Shown here: positions 11,754 through 23,225 of the stretch, piece after piece
Layout of the letters: the number at the start of each line of letters is the position of its first letter
How positions within the stretch are numbered: the stretch's first letter is position 1
NCBI GenBank assembly: GCA_011947345.1
Contig: JAAVTG010001003.1
Coordinates: 620,001-684,000 of the forward strand
Direction: 5' to 3'
Length of the DNA stretch: 64,000 nt
DNA from: Phytophthora quininea
Taxonomy: Eukaryota; Oomycota; Peronosporomycetes; Peronosporales; Peronosporaceae
Program-made: the position numbers and the translations under genes
Notes under the pieces: model-generated
The model's input: only the letters and a program-made list of their open reading frames with translations
Told to the model about the DNA's origin: nothing
Database searches by the model: none

Positions 11754-13252
11754 ATGGAAGCGAACAAGCGCCGCGTGCCGACGGACGCGGACGTCAAGGC
11801 AGCGGAGGGCGGTGCCAGCCTGCCGCGATCTCGCGGAGCACGCCCCGGGCGCGCCCGGCCTCGAGCGGCAGCTGGTTCGGCGCGCCGCTGGTGTACGCGG
11901 TCGTGACGTTCTTCAGCCTCATGATCTTCGTGCACGTATGGCAGTTCTCGAGCTCGCAGATGCACCCGGTGCTGTCCACGCCCTTCCACAACAAGACGAT
12001 GGTGCAGTTCACCACCAAGTTCGGTGCGTGTAGTGGCTGCTGCAGTTCCAAGGGGAGTTTAACTGAGATATTGCGTGTGGTAGGCACGTTCACGGTGGAT
12101 CTGTATCCTGAGCACGCCCCCAAGACGGTGGAAGCCTTCAAGAAGATGGTGGACGGGGGTTTCTATCTCAAGGACGCTGGATTCTACTACAACGAGCCCA
12201 AGTACGTGCTCCAGGGAGGAGGCTTCTTGTTTGACAAGAAGTCCCCTGTTGGCAACTTGCCCGTTGAGTACAGGTATTGTAAGATCTGTGTTGCTTAGAG
12301 GAAAGTATGGTCGAACTGATGTGGGACTGTTGATATTAATGCTAGTCTGCCGAGTACGGAGCGGAGTGTGGTGATTGCACGTGGACACAAGTCGGACTCG
12401 GGCAGTACAGAGTTTGCCATCATGCTGCACGACAACTCGGAGCGGAACAAGCCCAACGAGGATGGACCGGGCTACACCACGTTCGGACGTGTTGTGGAAG
12501 GCTGGCACACCATTGAGTTCATCTCCAAGAAGATGTCGCCGGGCTTTATGGCGAAGGAAGACCGCGACTACCAGATTGGCTTCGAGAAGGTGGAGTTTGT
12601 AGAGCGTCTGACGAACGATAACGAGGAGGCCAAGATGCGCCTGGAAGAGTTGACGTACGTGATGGAGACCCCACACAGCGTCGTAATTCTCTCAGAGAGG
12701 GACTGCCCCGAGAAGAGGGAGATGCAAAAGATGTTGCATAAGTTCCGTACGACTGTGCGCACCAAAGAGGTTGGCTTCGTGAACCACGTTCCGTACGAAC
12801 TAGAGGCAGTAGAGGCGCTGACTGGGCGCAAGACGCTGCCTCAACTGTTCATCAGGGGCCAGTACATGGGCGGTCTCCGCGAGCTGCAGAAGCTGCAGCA
12901 AACAGGCACGCTTCGCACGATGCTGGAGAAGAGCGGCACGCTCGCCGAGGACATTGTGTGGTCGGCCATCAACCAGAACGGGCTGGTGCTGTTCAGCAAG
13001 TCGTACTGTCCGTACTGCAAGAAGACCAAGGAATTGCTGGCAAGCCTCGGCGCCAAGCCGCTTGTGTTCGAGCTGGACTTGCGCGAGGACGGCCCCGCCA
13101 TCCAGGCCTTCCTGTTCCGTATGACGCGGCGATCCACCGTGCCCAACCTCTTCATCAAGGCCAAGAGTGTCGGCGGCAACGACGACGTGCAGGCGCTGCA
13201 CCGCTCTGGCGAACTCGTCGAGAGACTCAAGAAGGTGCATGCCATCAACTAG
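11754..13252 (+). CDS. Membrane-anchored cyclophilin fused to two glutaredoxin domains
   Basis: Predicted at 455 residues in three exons (11754-12023, 12084-12273 and 12346-13252). A short basic amino end is followed by one membrane segment (VYAVVTFFSLMIFVHVW, about residues 50-66), which suggests a type II or signal-anchored protein. Next comes a cyclophilin-like isomerase domain (GTFTVDLYPEHAPKTVEAF, LQGGGFLF, STEFAIMLHDN, FGRVVEGWHTI; about residues 90-265). Then a first glutaredoxin-like domain with a single-cysteine SERDCPEKREM site, and a second with a classical CPYC site (SKSYCPYCKKTKELL) and STVPNLFIKAKSVGG. One base is missing near 11840-11850 (in CGCCCCGGG), giving divisibility by three. 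I know of no standard protein with this order, so the fusion is notable. It is likely a thiol-redox folding factor of the secretory pathway; that is inference. Confidence 0.82.
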
Positions 13253-13389
13253 GGTCCGTGGACAGTCAGGAAGACAATGGAGGACACTTGTACCGTTTTG
13301 CGCTTTGGTACTCTAAATTTGATGTGTTCTAAACCTAATTTTATCCTGTATCAGATAGGGGTTAACCTATTTCTCACCTCACGAAGGAC

Positions 13390-14813
13390 ATGCAGCTCGG
13401 GGCCTTTGTGGACCGCGTGGCGGTGGCCATCGCCGACCAGGACGGCGATGCGCTGGCCAAGATGCTCTCTCTGACCAAGGGCAGTGCAGCCGCCGACACG
13501 CGCAGTCTGTCGGTGCAGCAAGTGGCGCAGACCTGCCACTCGAAACTCGGCAACTACGCCGAGGTGGTGGGCGGCGTCCTGCAGGCGCGTAAACACCTGG
13601 ACAACCAGCAATTCGCGGACGCATACAACGCACAGATCGGTGCCGTCATGTGCGTGAAGTTTTTAAATATTTTATTACAGCAGCACGGAAGATTAACTCG
13701 TCAGAATGTTTTGACTGTTGTATCTTTATTTTGCAGCAAGTTCATGGAGGTTTTCAGGGAAGAGACCAACTGGGTCATGCCCTTCCTGCATGTGTTGTTT
13801 GTGGACACGCGGCTGTTAGCTGCGAGGGTGAGTCATAGTCCAAAAGGGACGCTCTGGCAATATGAACTGATGCTTTATTATTCATTTTCTTACAGGCGGA
13901 TCACGAGGCCTCGACCAAGGCTGGCGACGAGATCCACGACAGTTTACGCAGTGCTGAACAGCACCTGAAGAAGGGTTTTTCTGTGGCGGCTAACGATCGT
14001 GCGCCGGCAGAGCACAACAAGAAAATGGGCGTGCTGTTCATCGTGAACCAGCTCTTCAAAATCTACTTCAAGCTCAATATGATCCACCTGTGCCGCAACC
14101 TCATTCGCGCCGTGGAAGGACCGGCCTTCCCACCTTTCGAGCGCTTCAACAAGGCAGACAAGGTGACGTACCAGTACTACGTTGGCCGCATCTCCATGTT
14201 TGAAGACCAATACCAGAAGGCTGAGACGTGTCTCGACTACGCGTGGAAGCACTGCCACCGCGGCAAAGTGCGCAACAAGCGCATGATCCTGCAATTCCTG
14301 GTGCCAGTCAAGCTGCTTTTGGGTGTGATGCCGTCCCCCAAATTGCTATCGGATTTTGCACTGGAAGAGTACTCGGGTCTTACTGATGCCATTCGTGGCG
14401 GAAATCTGCACCTTTTCACGGAGTATTTGGGCAAGTACCAGGACAAGTTCATCCAGCAAGGCGTGTATTTATTGATCGAAAAACTCCGCCTCCTGGTGCT
14501 ACGCAATTTGTTCAAGAAAGTGTACGTGGTTTGCCTTGCTGTGAGGATGGCTGGTCCTTCGTTTCTGACGTTGTGTTGTATTTATTGCATTTGTAGCTAT
14601 CTGATTCAGCAGAACCATCAACTGCACATGCAAGATTTCCAATTGGCACTGCACTTTGCCACGGGCCAGTCCATGGATATGGACGAGATCGAATGCGCCC
14701 TGACAAACCTCATTTTCAAGGGCTACATCAAAGGGTATATGTCCCACACGAAGAAGATCCTTGTTGTGAGCAAGACGCAACCCTTTCCGCCAATTGTGGA
14801 CGTGTCGAGTTGA
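13390..14813 (+). CDS. PCID2: PCI-domain protein 2 (PCID2/Thp1 homologue)
   Basis: PCID2 (yeast Thp1) is part of TREX-2, which links transcription to mRNA export at nuclear pores. Exons: 13390-13649, 13737-13827, 13896-14521 and 14597-14813, all with matching phases; 397 residues, against 399 in human. Family blocks: NWVMPFLHVLFVDTRLLA, KKMGVLFIVNQLFKIYFKLN, YYVGRISMFEDQY and the PCI winged-helix end (LRNLFKKVYLIQQNHQ, DEIECALTNLIFKGYIKGY, LVVSKTQPFPP). This gene has no frame break. It follows the cyclophilin-glutaredoxin gene by 137 bp. Confidence 0.93.
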
Positions 14814-14888
14814 AGTGGTTGTTTGTCGTCAGGGATAGATTGGGGCGGTAGTTTACTGTGCCGCTAGGAAAATTGTGAGCCAGGTTGC

Positions 14889-17800
14889 TTACTTTTGAAC
14901 CATTGTTCGCATCATTGCTTCCAGCTCCGCTCGGCGTGCTCGTTTGTACTCAGCTACCAGTTCCTCTCGAGTCTTTCCTGTCGAGTCTCCCAACCACCAG
15001 TTTCAAAATTGAAGCTGCCTTCACTCGGTCTGGCTGCGTAGTTGTGGCAGTCGATTCTGAACGACCACCTTGGTTTGATCTAGCAATCGTGCCCACTCGA
15101 CTTCGTCTACTGCCAGCAATAGCTTCATTAACTTTGCTGTGGTTATCAGGAGGTGACGGAGCTCGCCGCCGCTGTGTCACTCCAGAATCCGACCTCGGCG
15201 ACGATAATGGTGCTTTCTCGTCAAGAGATGGAAGAACACGTTTTGCTGGCGCTGGACCAACAGGTTGCCTTGTGTTCTCAAGCGACGGGCGCAACTTTTC
15301 TTGGTTTGCAACATCGGGCTTTACGTCGCGCATTGGCGGAGGAACCGCCACAAGTTGTCGACGTAGTCTTGTTTCAACAGCCCAAGACCTCGTAACTGTT
15401 GGTCGTCCTGGTTATTAGACCGCGTGTAAGCACTACAAAGAGAGAAAATATAAAGTGATCTACGTACGCTCTGGGTCTGCAGATGCACCGTCATCTATGG
15501 CAGGATTAGAGGAGCAGCATCCGTACCAGAGTTTTGAGCTTCCATCTCCTGCAAGCGTAGTCATGTTAGTGAAGGGAGGAGAATATGCGGGAATATTAAA
15601 CACCTACAGCCTCCAGCATCCAGTTCAAGCGTGCTTCCTTCGACTGAAGCTGCGTCTCGAGAGTACTCAATTGGTCGCTTCTCAGTCCACCGTCAGCGAT
15701 GCGCTCCGAAAGGTTAGTTTTCTTCATGAGATTTCGATCGCTTGCACTGGTAACTGTATCTTCAAGTCGAAGCGATGATGGATTAAGCATTTGTCTAGCA
15801 GAAAATTGCTGCGGGGACATTTTGGACACTCCGCCGTTATTCACCCCATTCTTTTCGCTGCTACCGTTTGTCCGCTCGACTCTGAATTTCCTTCATGCCA
15901 TACACAATGCATCAGGAGGAAGTGACAACTTCAACAAGAGATTTTTGTACCTTTCAACTGCACGTGATTGCTCGGATTGCTGCAGCAACTCTTTTAGTCG
16001 TTGGTTTTCCTCGACGAGCGCGGCATTCGCGCTGGCGTCTTCACTGTTTGGCTTCTGGTTGGCTTTCCTCAGTAATTCTCGCAGCCGATTTACTTCGGCC
16101 TACATATCACACAGTTAGTGCGATGAATCGTGAAGGAATCCATGAAAACTCACGCGCATGACTTGAATTTGCCGCTCGTAGAAAAGCCTCTGCTCGCCGA
16201 GCATCTCGTTACTGAATAAACTTCTGCGAATTGGGCGACAGCGGATAGTTTTCAGGCGTTCTGCAAACCGTAACGTGGCAAACGACTCCTCTAAACTTCC
16301 CTTGGACGGACTGATGGTTACAATAAACGCTGTCCGTCCAGATCCCTGAAGACAGGTTTGAAGCAAACGTGTCAAGACGGAGTCTCGAAACGGGACGTGG
16401 GATCGTTCCTTCTGAGTCAGTGCCAACACGCAGTTCGTTAACGCCGACAAGCTCTTATTGATCGAGGCAAGTTCACTGGCATATTTGTCGGTCAGTTCGC
16501 TTCCAACCACATGCCATTTCTCAGATCCACTAAACACACGAAGCATAGAATAAGTGAGACCGCGAGATACCAACTACTTTGACACTGCAAATGTTTCTTA
16601 CGCGAGATCCACAAAAACAGCCTGGAGAGACGAGTCTGCTTTGAGTTCGCTGAGTGACCAGATACAGTTTTCCGTAGTGTGATTTGGAAAACAGAGTGCC
16701 CCCGACTACTGAACTGGTTGTACAGATTGTCGCGGACTTCACGATTCGAAGATCCCTGCATGATATTGTCAGCTTCGAGAGCGTTCAGTCCATGGAAAAT
16801 GGTCGCTTACCTCACAAAATGCTTGGAGTAACTCTGCTTTGCTACTCACGTTGCGGGACGTCATGCCGTCTACAAAGACTGACCCATCTAACTTCTGTCG
16901 GATAGGTAGACTCTTTTGCTCCTCCACACTGGTAGTGCTGTTCCAGCGAGCGCGCTGCATTAGAGACCCGGAAGCTGCCTTGGCATCTGGGGACTGATTG
17001 CCCTTCGCGTTGTTCGTTGCATCAGGAGACAGAATGTCATAGATCTTCTCGTTGTAAATCTGTACAAATGGTTAACATTGAGACTTCCCTAGCGATTTGT
17101 GTTATCAACTCTACTCACCTCGATAAAGGAGCAGTATATATTGAAAATTGCATCCTCTGCCTCCTTCTTTTCGTGCTCCACCTTTTCAAAGAGAGAATCG
17201 ATGCTTCGTGGCACAACCCCATGGCTCGGTGGCATAGGTGCATGCACGCCAACACTTGCAGATTCGTCACGCAACAATCCGCTCATTGCTAACCGTAAAA
17301 TGGTGAAAATCCCACAAAAACAAAGCAGCAGAAAGAAAGAAACCTACTGTAAGTCTTTCCCGTCCCTGTTTGACCGCTACAGTAGATCATTAAATGCATC
17401 ACATAACCATGCTTACACTTTGAGAATTGCAGAAGCGAGATATATCGCAAGTGACTCACTAGGCAAATACACTGCAATCGAAGCCAGCAATTAGCGCGTC
17501 CACGCAATCTATGTTGTCACGAAATCATCAACCTTTTCCTCGTGATGGCATTTGAAACGTAGACAATGTACCTGCAACACTGTGGAAGACGTTATCTTGA
17601 GTGGCACCACCTGCAAAGACAGCGTTCGCTTTCAGCACCTTCACCTGACCGTTCTTCTCCCGTGTGATTTCATTTTGCTGCAAAATTTTGATCATTATCA
17701 GTCTCATTCATGGCACTCTTCCAACCAAAATCGTACCTGGATAGTTATCGTTGCAGGAGGAGGCAAGCCAAGATTTTGGATTTCTCCACCAGCTATGTTA

Positions 17801-18126
17801 GCCCATGACTTCTCTTTCGCTTGAAGCGGTCGCACACGGACAACCACTTTTAGCTTTTCCTCCTTGTTGGAAACATTCGGGCCACTGCTAGTCGTGGAAG
17901 TCTCCTCGTTAACAGCTGCATCATCAACGGGGCTACGGGGCTGCTGGAGTTTGCCATCCTTTCGGAAGGCGATGGTAATTGAGCTACCATCAAGCTCGAT
18001 GCGTGGCAATCTTCGAGGTGACCACTGATTGGAATCTGCAAAGATCAAAATAGCAAATAAAGTTTTCCCAAGTCACCAACGAGTTCTATTCATTTGATGC
18101 AGCACACCTTGCTTTACGGTTGGCAT
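14889..18126 (-). CDS. Kinesin motor protein
   Basis: A microtubule motor with its motor domain at the amino end. I place the start at ATG 18126 (MPTVKQ, exon 1 18126-18108), spliced to 18035. The motor then reads VVVRVRPLQAKEK, VADCVDALIAGFDCSVFAY, GQTGTGKTYTMSG (P-loop, split by two introns near 17350-17450), SSRGHSVFQI, DLAGSEKWHVVG (split by an intron near 16600), INKSLSALTNC and FATLRFAERLKTI. After it come coiled coil (VNRLRELLRKANQK) and a basic Ser/Pro-rich tail ending EYKRARRAELEAMMRTMVQK, with stop 14889-14891. There are at least ten exons. About four bases are missing (near 16650, 15350, and two near 14990). The short neck and long basic tail do not let me name the subfamily. Exon 1 lies inside the last coding exon of the upstream tilS gene. 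Confidence 0.82.
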
Positions 18127-19538
18127 CGCTTTTGTACTCAGGCTGAAAGAGAAGTTCACGCCCCTTTGAGATCCGTTTGACCTGGAAGATGGTAAAAAAA
18201 TAGTACTATTAGCTCAGTTGGTGTTGGAGCAAATAAAAATGACTTACTCGACATCCACCGAGAGTAACTTGTTTCCCACTGTCTAGCCGCTGCATGTCTG
18301 CAGCAAGACGAATGACAGAAGCCAGTCTAGGAGGAGTCTCCTTGTTTCCGACGTGCATAATGATCTTTGAAAGCACACGATGTAGCAGCTCGTCAAATAT
18401 CTCGGCGTCGTTGAAGATCGTCGAGCGCACTACAACAGACTCGGGTTCCCATTGAACCACGTGCTTGTTGCATATCGCTCGCTCTAATCGCAAAAAGAAT
18501 GAATAAGTTGCCATTTCAAGATGTCGATTCGGTGATTTTGACTGCCTTACCAACACGAACGAACTCCTTCTTAGCCTTTGCCGCTGTCTGCTGGAATCGT
18601 GAGAGCAAATCCAGTACTTCCGGTCCTTGCTCCCGTTCCAATCGCTTCAGCTCCTGCTCCAGTAGCTTCAGTTTGTTTGATCATTCCTATTTAAACCCAG
18701 TGCTCGCACTATTGCGTACCTGTCGGATCCGGACCCGATCGTACACAGGATTGTCATTAGATGGATCATGGACCCACGTCTGCTGGAATCGTCCGCATGT
18801 TGCCATCAACTGGTCCTTCGTTACTGAAAGCAGCGGACGGAGAAGCATCACTGACTGTCTTCGAGGAGTTTCGGTATGATGAGACAAATTCTCTTCGTTA
18901 TCGAGAAATAAAGGGCACTTGGTTCGCGATTCCTGCCAACCCGTTGATCCCGCTTGCTCGTCCCAACCGGAAGAGTGTCGTTTCTATCTGATCTCCCAAG
19001 TTGTGTGCCACAAACAGGCAACGCACTCTATTCTCCCGGCAGACTTGCTGCAGCAATCCATAGCGATATTGTCTGGCGTGTTCCTCCATCTTGCTGTCTC
19101 GCGGCTTCGCACGCTTAAAACTGCCGTAATCATCTCCGTTTTGCATAACATCTTCATCCAGCCATTTGCAGACTTTCGTTACATGCGCAATGCCGTGCTT
19201 CACGCAGACCTGAGCGACCTCCTCCGCTTCTTGGCTGCTTTCAGAACGCAGTTGGTGGTCCACAGTGACCGCCAGCAGCGGCGTTTTGATGCTATTGCTC
19301 TTCAAATATTCTTGCAGTAGCATCATCAACGCCATACTGTCCGCTCCGCCGGAGACAGCAACAGCAATCGGGAACTCGCCGTCGGCAGCTCTGCAACCTG
19401 CACATTATCTTTCACACGTCACATATTTCATTCATTTAAGTGCGATTCTGGAATATACATACCGTTATTCAGCGGAAATAGCTCTTCATGCAGTCGCTTC
19501 TTGGTGAGACCGCACTTGCTAACGAAGTCTGTGAACAT
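18086..19538 (-). CDS. tilS: tRNA(Ile)-lysidine synthetase-like (TilS)
   Basis: TilS attaches lysine to C34 of an isoleucine tRNA so that it reads AUA; in eukaryotes this enzyme usually serves an organelle, here probably the mitochondrion. Six exons fit without any frame break: 19538-19463, 19397-18919, 18854-18720, 18653-18551, 18483-18248 and 18181-18086, giving 374 residues. The PP-loop AVAVSGGADSMALMMLL is at about residues 35-50; then LLAVTVDHQLRSES, CLFVAHNLGDQIETTLFRLGRASGINGL, the RIRQ motif after NPVYDRV, and a carboxyl TLGGCRVKR. No targeting peptide is evident from ATG 19538. An upstream in-frame-shifted ATG (19649) opens an Arg-rich peptide that could be a presequence if a base were missing. 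The gene shares a divergent promoter region with the small gene at 19853. Confidence 0.85.
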
Positions 19539-19852
19539 GGCGGCTGATACTGATGGTCCATTGCCTTCGGACACTTGTGGACAGTAGAAATAGGAGCGTT
19601 TAGCAACCTGGACGCGATCCGCTGTAGAGTGAGCCCACGAAGAGCGGTCCACATGTTTTGTCGAAATGGTGCAATCAATTCAAAAAATACTTAGTTTACG
19701 AAATGATTATAGCATATCGAGTTATGTCGTCGGCGAAGTAACTATTTTTGCCCCTGAGGACGATACTGACAGCAGCGAGGACGAGTACGTGAACTATTAA
19801 CCAGTTGTGAACTAGACTTTGGCTTTTGACGCACGCTCGAAAAGCAAAATCG

Positions 19853-20417
19853 ATGGAGCTGACCCAGGAGCTCGTGAAGAAGAAAGTGGAGTTGCTAGAG
19901 CGGCAGAGAGCCAAAGCTGTCAAGATCAATGAACTTCTCGACGGTAGGTTTGCTACGACTTGGCTGTTGCTGTGATATCCACTAAGCCTACTCTGTGATT
20001 AGCACCCGGCGGGTTCAATGAGGCCTCTCGCAAGACGTGCAAGAATTTGGAGGCAGCCATCACAGCGTCCAAACGACCTGGTTACTTCGCGTACTATGAG
20101 CAGCCCGGCCATTTGAAAAACGCCATTCAGGGTGGCGAGGTGCAGCGATTGAAAGAGCAGATAGTGCATTTGCAAAAGCAGATTGACCAGCTAACGGAGA
20201 AGATTGAGAAGAGCGTCGACGGCCACGAGTGGGTCACCCGAACGCCACCGTCAACAGCCTCAAGCATTGGCTCGCCACGTACGGAGAACCGAAACAGTCG
20301 CCGTCGGATCTCTATACGATCTTCACGCCGGACAGGAAAGTCTACGGTGGCACCGCTCACTACTCGGCTTTCAGATCACAGTCGAGCACCATGAAGAAGG
20401 GTCGACTCACTAAATAA
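19853..20417 (+). CDS. Small coiled-coil protein, function unknown
   Basis: About 168 residues, two exons (19853-19943, 20003-20417). It starts MELTQELVKKKVELLERQRA, so it is helical from the start. The middle (GEVQRLKEQIVHLQKQIDQL) is a strong heptad coiled coil. The end reads LKHWLATYGEPKQSPSDLY and KVYGGTAHYSAF, a compact folded block. One base is missing at about 20237 (GTGGGTCACCCG); adding it joins GHEW to HPNATVNSLKHW. I do not recognise the family. It is divergent from tilS with 314 bp between the starts. Confidence 0.65.
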
Positions 20418-20523
20418 CTTCAACAAACAATTGCAAGTTTTGGTACAGTAAGGAAACGTGCTCAGCATGCTAAGCCTCATCAAGTCGCAAGGCAACAGCT
20501 CATACAGTGCACACGGCACACAC

Positions 20524-21888
20524 TTAGAAGGTCGAGTACTTGCCGAGCTTCTCCACGTTGCGGAAGTCGGCGCCGGCGTAGCGAGCCTTGGCGCCCAGCT
20601 CCTCCTCGATGCGCAGGAGCTGGTTGTACTTGGCCAGACGCTCCGAGCGGCACGGGGCGCCAGTCTTGATCTGGCCAGCGCTCAGACCCACCGCCAGGTC
20701 CGCGATGAACGTGTCCTCGGTCTCACCGCTGCGGTGGCTCGTCATGATGGCCCAGCCGGCCTTCTTGGCCATCGTCACGGCCTCGATCGACTCCGTGATG
20801 CTGCCGATCTGGTTCACCTTCAGCAGCAGCGCGTTGCACGCCTTCAGCTCGATGGCCTTCTTCACGCGCGTCGGGTTCGTCACCGTCAGGTCGTCACCCA
20901 CGATCTGCACGTCCGTGCCCACCTTGGACGTGAACTTGACCCACGAGTCCCAGTCGTCCTGGTCGAACGGGTCCTCGATCGACACGATGTTCGACGACTC
21001 CTTGCACTTGGCGATGAAGCCCTCGTACACCTCCGTCAGCTTCTCAGCCGACAGCTTCTCCGAGTCGGGCGCGTTCGGGTTCTTGAAGTCCAGGTTGTAG
21101 CGAGCGTCCGACGAGCCCGTGTAGAACTCGGACGCAGCCACGTCCATGCCCAGCTTCACCTTGTCCGTGTAGCCGGCGGCCTTGATGGCCTCCTCGATGA
21201 GGTTGATGGCCTCGCCGTTCGACTGGATGTTGGGGGCGAAGCCGCCCTCGTCGCCCACCGCCGTGGCGTCCAGGCCGTAGCGGCCCTTGATCACCTTCTT
21301 CAGGTTGTGGTACACCTCCGAGCCGATCTTCATGGCCTCCGTGAAGTCCTTGGCACCCACGGGCAGGATCATGAACTCCTGCATGGCCAGTTTGTTGCCG
21401 GCGTGCGAGCCGCCGTTGATGATGTTGAACGACGGCACCGGCAGGCACGGCGTCGGGTTGCCGGCCAGGTCGGCGATGTACTGCCACAGCGGCTGCTTCT
21501 TGGCGGCGGCGCCGGCGCGGCACAGCGCCAGCGACACGCCCAGGATGGCGTTGGCGCCCAGTTTCTTCTTGCACCAGCCCCACTCGTTCTGCGTGCCGTC
21601 CAGGGTCTCCACCATGAACTTGTCCAGGTCCGCCTGCTTGGTCACGTCCTTGCCCACGAGCGCCGGCGCGATGATCTCGTTCACGTTCTTGACGGCGTTC
21701 AGCACGCCCTTGCCCATGTAGTCGGCGCCGCCGTCGCGCATCTCCAGGGCCTCGAACTCGCCGGTCGAGGCTCCGCTGGGCACGGCGGCCGTGTACAGAC
21801 CCGTCTCGGTCTTGAGGTCCACCTCGACGGTCGGGTTTCCGCGCGAGTCGAAGATCTGGCGGGCCTTGATCGAAATGATTGACACCAT
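20524..21888 (-). CDS. ENO: Enolase, copy 1
   Basis: Enolase (2-phosphoglycerate to phosphoenolpyruvate, glycolysis, Mg2+ dependent), 454 residues, no intron and no frame break. Landmarks: [68 protein letters not shown], the signature [14 protein letters not shown], and [11 protein letters not shown]. Codon usage is extremely G/C-ended, as expected of a highly expressed gene. The protein is identical over its 454 residues to copy 2 at 24052, with only scattered synonymous changes. The promoter contains a TCATTTTCGCATCGG initiator and a CCAAT-type decamer about 140 bp upstream. Confidence 0.97.
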   Translation of the reverse strand: MVSIISIKARQIFDSRGNPTVEVDLKTETGLYTAAVPSGASTGEFEALEMRDGGADYMGKGVLNAVKNVNEIIAPALVGKDVTKQADLDKFMVETLDGTQNEWGWCKKKLGANAILGVSLALCRAGAAAKKQPLWQYIADLAGNPTPCLPVPSFNIINGGSHAGNKLAMQEFMILPVGAKDFTEAMKIGSEVYHNLKKVIKGRYGLDATAVGDEGGFAPNIQSNGEAINLIEEAIKAAGYTDKVKLGMDVAASEFYTGSSDARYNLDFKNPNAPDSEKLSAEKLTEVYEGFIAKCKESSNIVSIEDPFDQDDWDSWVKFTSKVGTDVQIVGDDLTVTNPTRVKKAIELKACNALLLKVNQIGSITESIEAVTMAKKAGWAIMTSHRSGETEDTFIADLAVGLSAGQIKTGAPCRSERLAKYNQLLRIEEELGAKARYAGADFRNVEKLGKYSTF

Positions 21889-21935
21889 TGTAGAAGGAGC
21901 TTGGGGTTTTTCTTAGGAGCTTGAGGCTTGGGAGG

Positions 21936-21953
21936 CCGATGCGAAAATGAGAC
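21936..21953 (-). promoter_or_regulatory. Core promoter of enolase copy 1
   Basis: Read on the minus strand this is GTCTCATTTTCGCATCGG, an oomycete initiator (TCATTTT), followed by GGCCTCCCAAGCC. Copy 2 and the pseudogene have the same block, so the promoter was duplicated with the gene. It lies about 55 nt before the ATG. Confidence 0.65.
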
Positions 21954-22029
21954 GAAATCTAACGGGCGCACTTTGCTTGGTCAGAGATTCACCCTTCCGA
22001 TCTTTGACATCCGTCCCATTTCATGAGCT

Positions 22030-22039
22030 GTGATTGGCT
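22030..22039 (-). promoter_or_regulatory. CCAAT-type decamer upstream of enolase copy 1
   Basis: AGCCAATCAC on the minus strand, about 142 bp upstream of the ATG. The same ten bases occur upstream of the disulfide isomerase gene (28423-28432) and in the DCTN6/folate gene promoter (39529-39538), each in the same relation to the minus-strand gene. This is a likely NF-Y (CCAAT) site. Confidence 0.5.
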
Positions 22040-22747
22040 GGAGAGAGTCGCAAGAGACACGCGGCCTGACGAAGCCATGCAAAGTGGGCGCTTTTTATGA
22101 ATGCAGCATTGAGCACAACACCATTGCCTCCACCGGCCTGAGTTGATTGCACGGCTCGATCCCATGAGGAAGCAAAGATGCCGGGCATTAAGCAAGCGCA
22201 GCCGACGGCGGTGTCAAATGCGGCGCCGTCTGTCGCAGCCAGCAGCAAGATTCATGGAGCATGATCGTCGAGGTCCAAGTGGCTGACACCTTTGGGCAAC
22301 GGGCAATATGACACATTGCGATACTTTCCACTGTGCATCGAGTTTATGCCGGAGCAGTAGCTACTACGCTGCTATTAACAGTGGTGTAATTCCATGCATC
22401 GCGTAGAGATCGCCAGCTTTGAGAACGGTACTTTTGCTTCAGACTCAAAAACAGGTCTTGCTTTGAGCACCGAATGGTGCTTCGCACTTTTCAAGCCCTC
22501 ATCGTGTCTGCGCAGCGCTGCAGCTAGGTAATCAGGTCTTGTGGCGTGCACTAGAACGATGTCTGGAACGAGACGCTCAATCGATTTTCGGTAAGTTTAG
22601 CGATAATGCCGGCGTTCGCTCGAGGATATCGTCGCGGAAAGTTGCGATTACAGTAACTGCAACAGAGCAAATGAAAGCATCAAAGCGGCATCGGTTCGAC
22701 TATGCACACCACACGCACACGCCGTGGACACGCCAATACCCACGAGT
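22040..22747. other. Spacer between enolase copy 1 promoter and the enolase pseudogene
   Basis: No gene is recognisable on either strand. The sequence is of mixed composition without an exon-like frame longer than about 70 codons that shows a familiar motif. Confidence 0.5.
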
Positions 22748-23096
22748 TTACACTTCGAAGGTAGACCACTTTTCCGAGCTTCTCAGTTCCTCCTCGATGC
22801 ACAGGAGCTGGTTGTACTTGGCCCAACGTTGTCGGAGCCAGACTTGATCTGGGCAGACTCACAGCCGATGAACGTGATCTCGCTGTGGTGGCCATCTTGG
22901 CCATCGTCATCGCCCTCGCGATGCTGTCGTTTGGTTCATTTTCAGCAGCGCATTGCAAGCTTTCAACTTGATGGCCTTCTTCACATGCGTCGAGTTTGTC
23001 ACCGTACACGGTTCCTGCCCTGGCTGAACGGATCCTAAATCGAAACGATATTCAACGACTTCTTGCACCTGGCGATGACACCCGGACGGACACCAT
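22748..23096 (-). pseudogene. Enolase pseudogene with internal deletion
   Basis: The minus strand carries the start region of an enolase (ATG at 23096, GACACCAT context) joined directly to the carboxyl half. The stretch 22970-23090 matches the SIEDPF and VTNSTHVKKAIKLKACN regions, and 22748-22850 matches the KYNQLLCIEEEL tail. Roughly codons 10-270 and a further internal piece are gone, and frames shift and stop. Homology continues upstream through the promoter (CATTTACAAATCG / CCCAAGCC at about 23120-23150) and a GTCGCAAGAGA block at about 23207-23217. It is therefore an old DNA duplicate, not a retrocopy. Confidence 0.85.
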
Positions 23097-23225
23097 TGGA
23101 GTGGAAGTTTTGCTTGGGCTGCTTGTGGCTTGGGACGGTCGATTTGTAAATGCAAGGGCTTGATCGGAGGTTAAGGCTGAGAAGATACTTTTTCTGCTTG
23201 GATTTGGTCGCAAGAGAAACGCGGT

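Noticed and set aside
18854..18919. Frame break in tilS near 18905
   Set aside because: A GT..AG intron (18918-18855) joins SGINGLAGIANQ to SVMLLRPLL in phase, so no break is needed.
20458..21882. A 474-codon open frame antisense to enolase copy 1
   Set aside because: It exists because the sense codons end almost always in G or C, which removes stops from the opposite frame. The same frame appears antisense to copy 2 (23992-25443). Its composition is low complexity (Leu, Val, His, Arg) and it has no domain.
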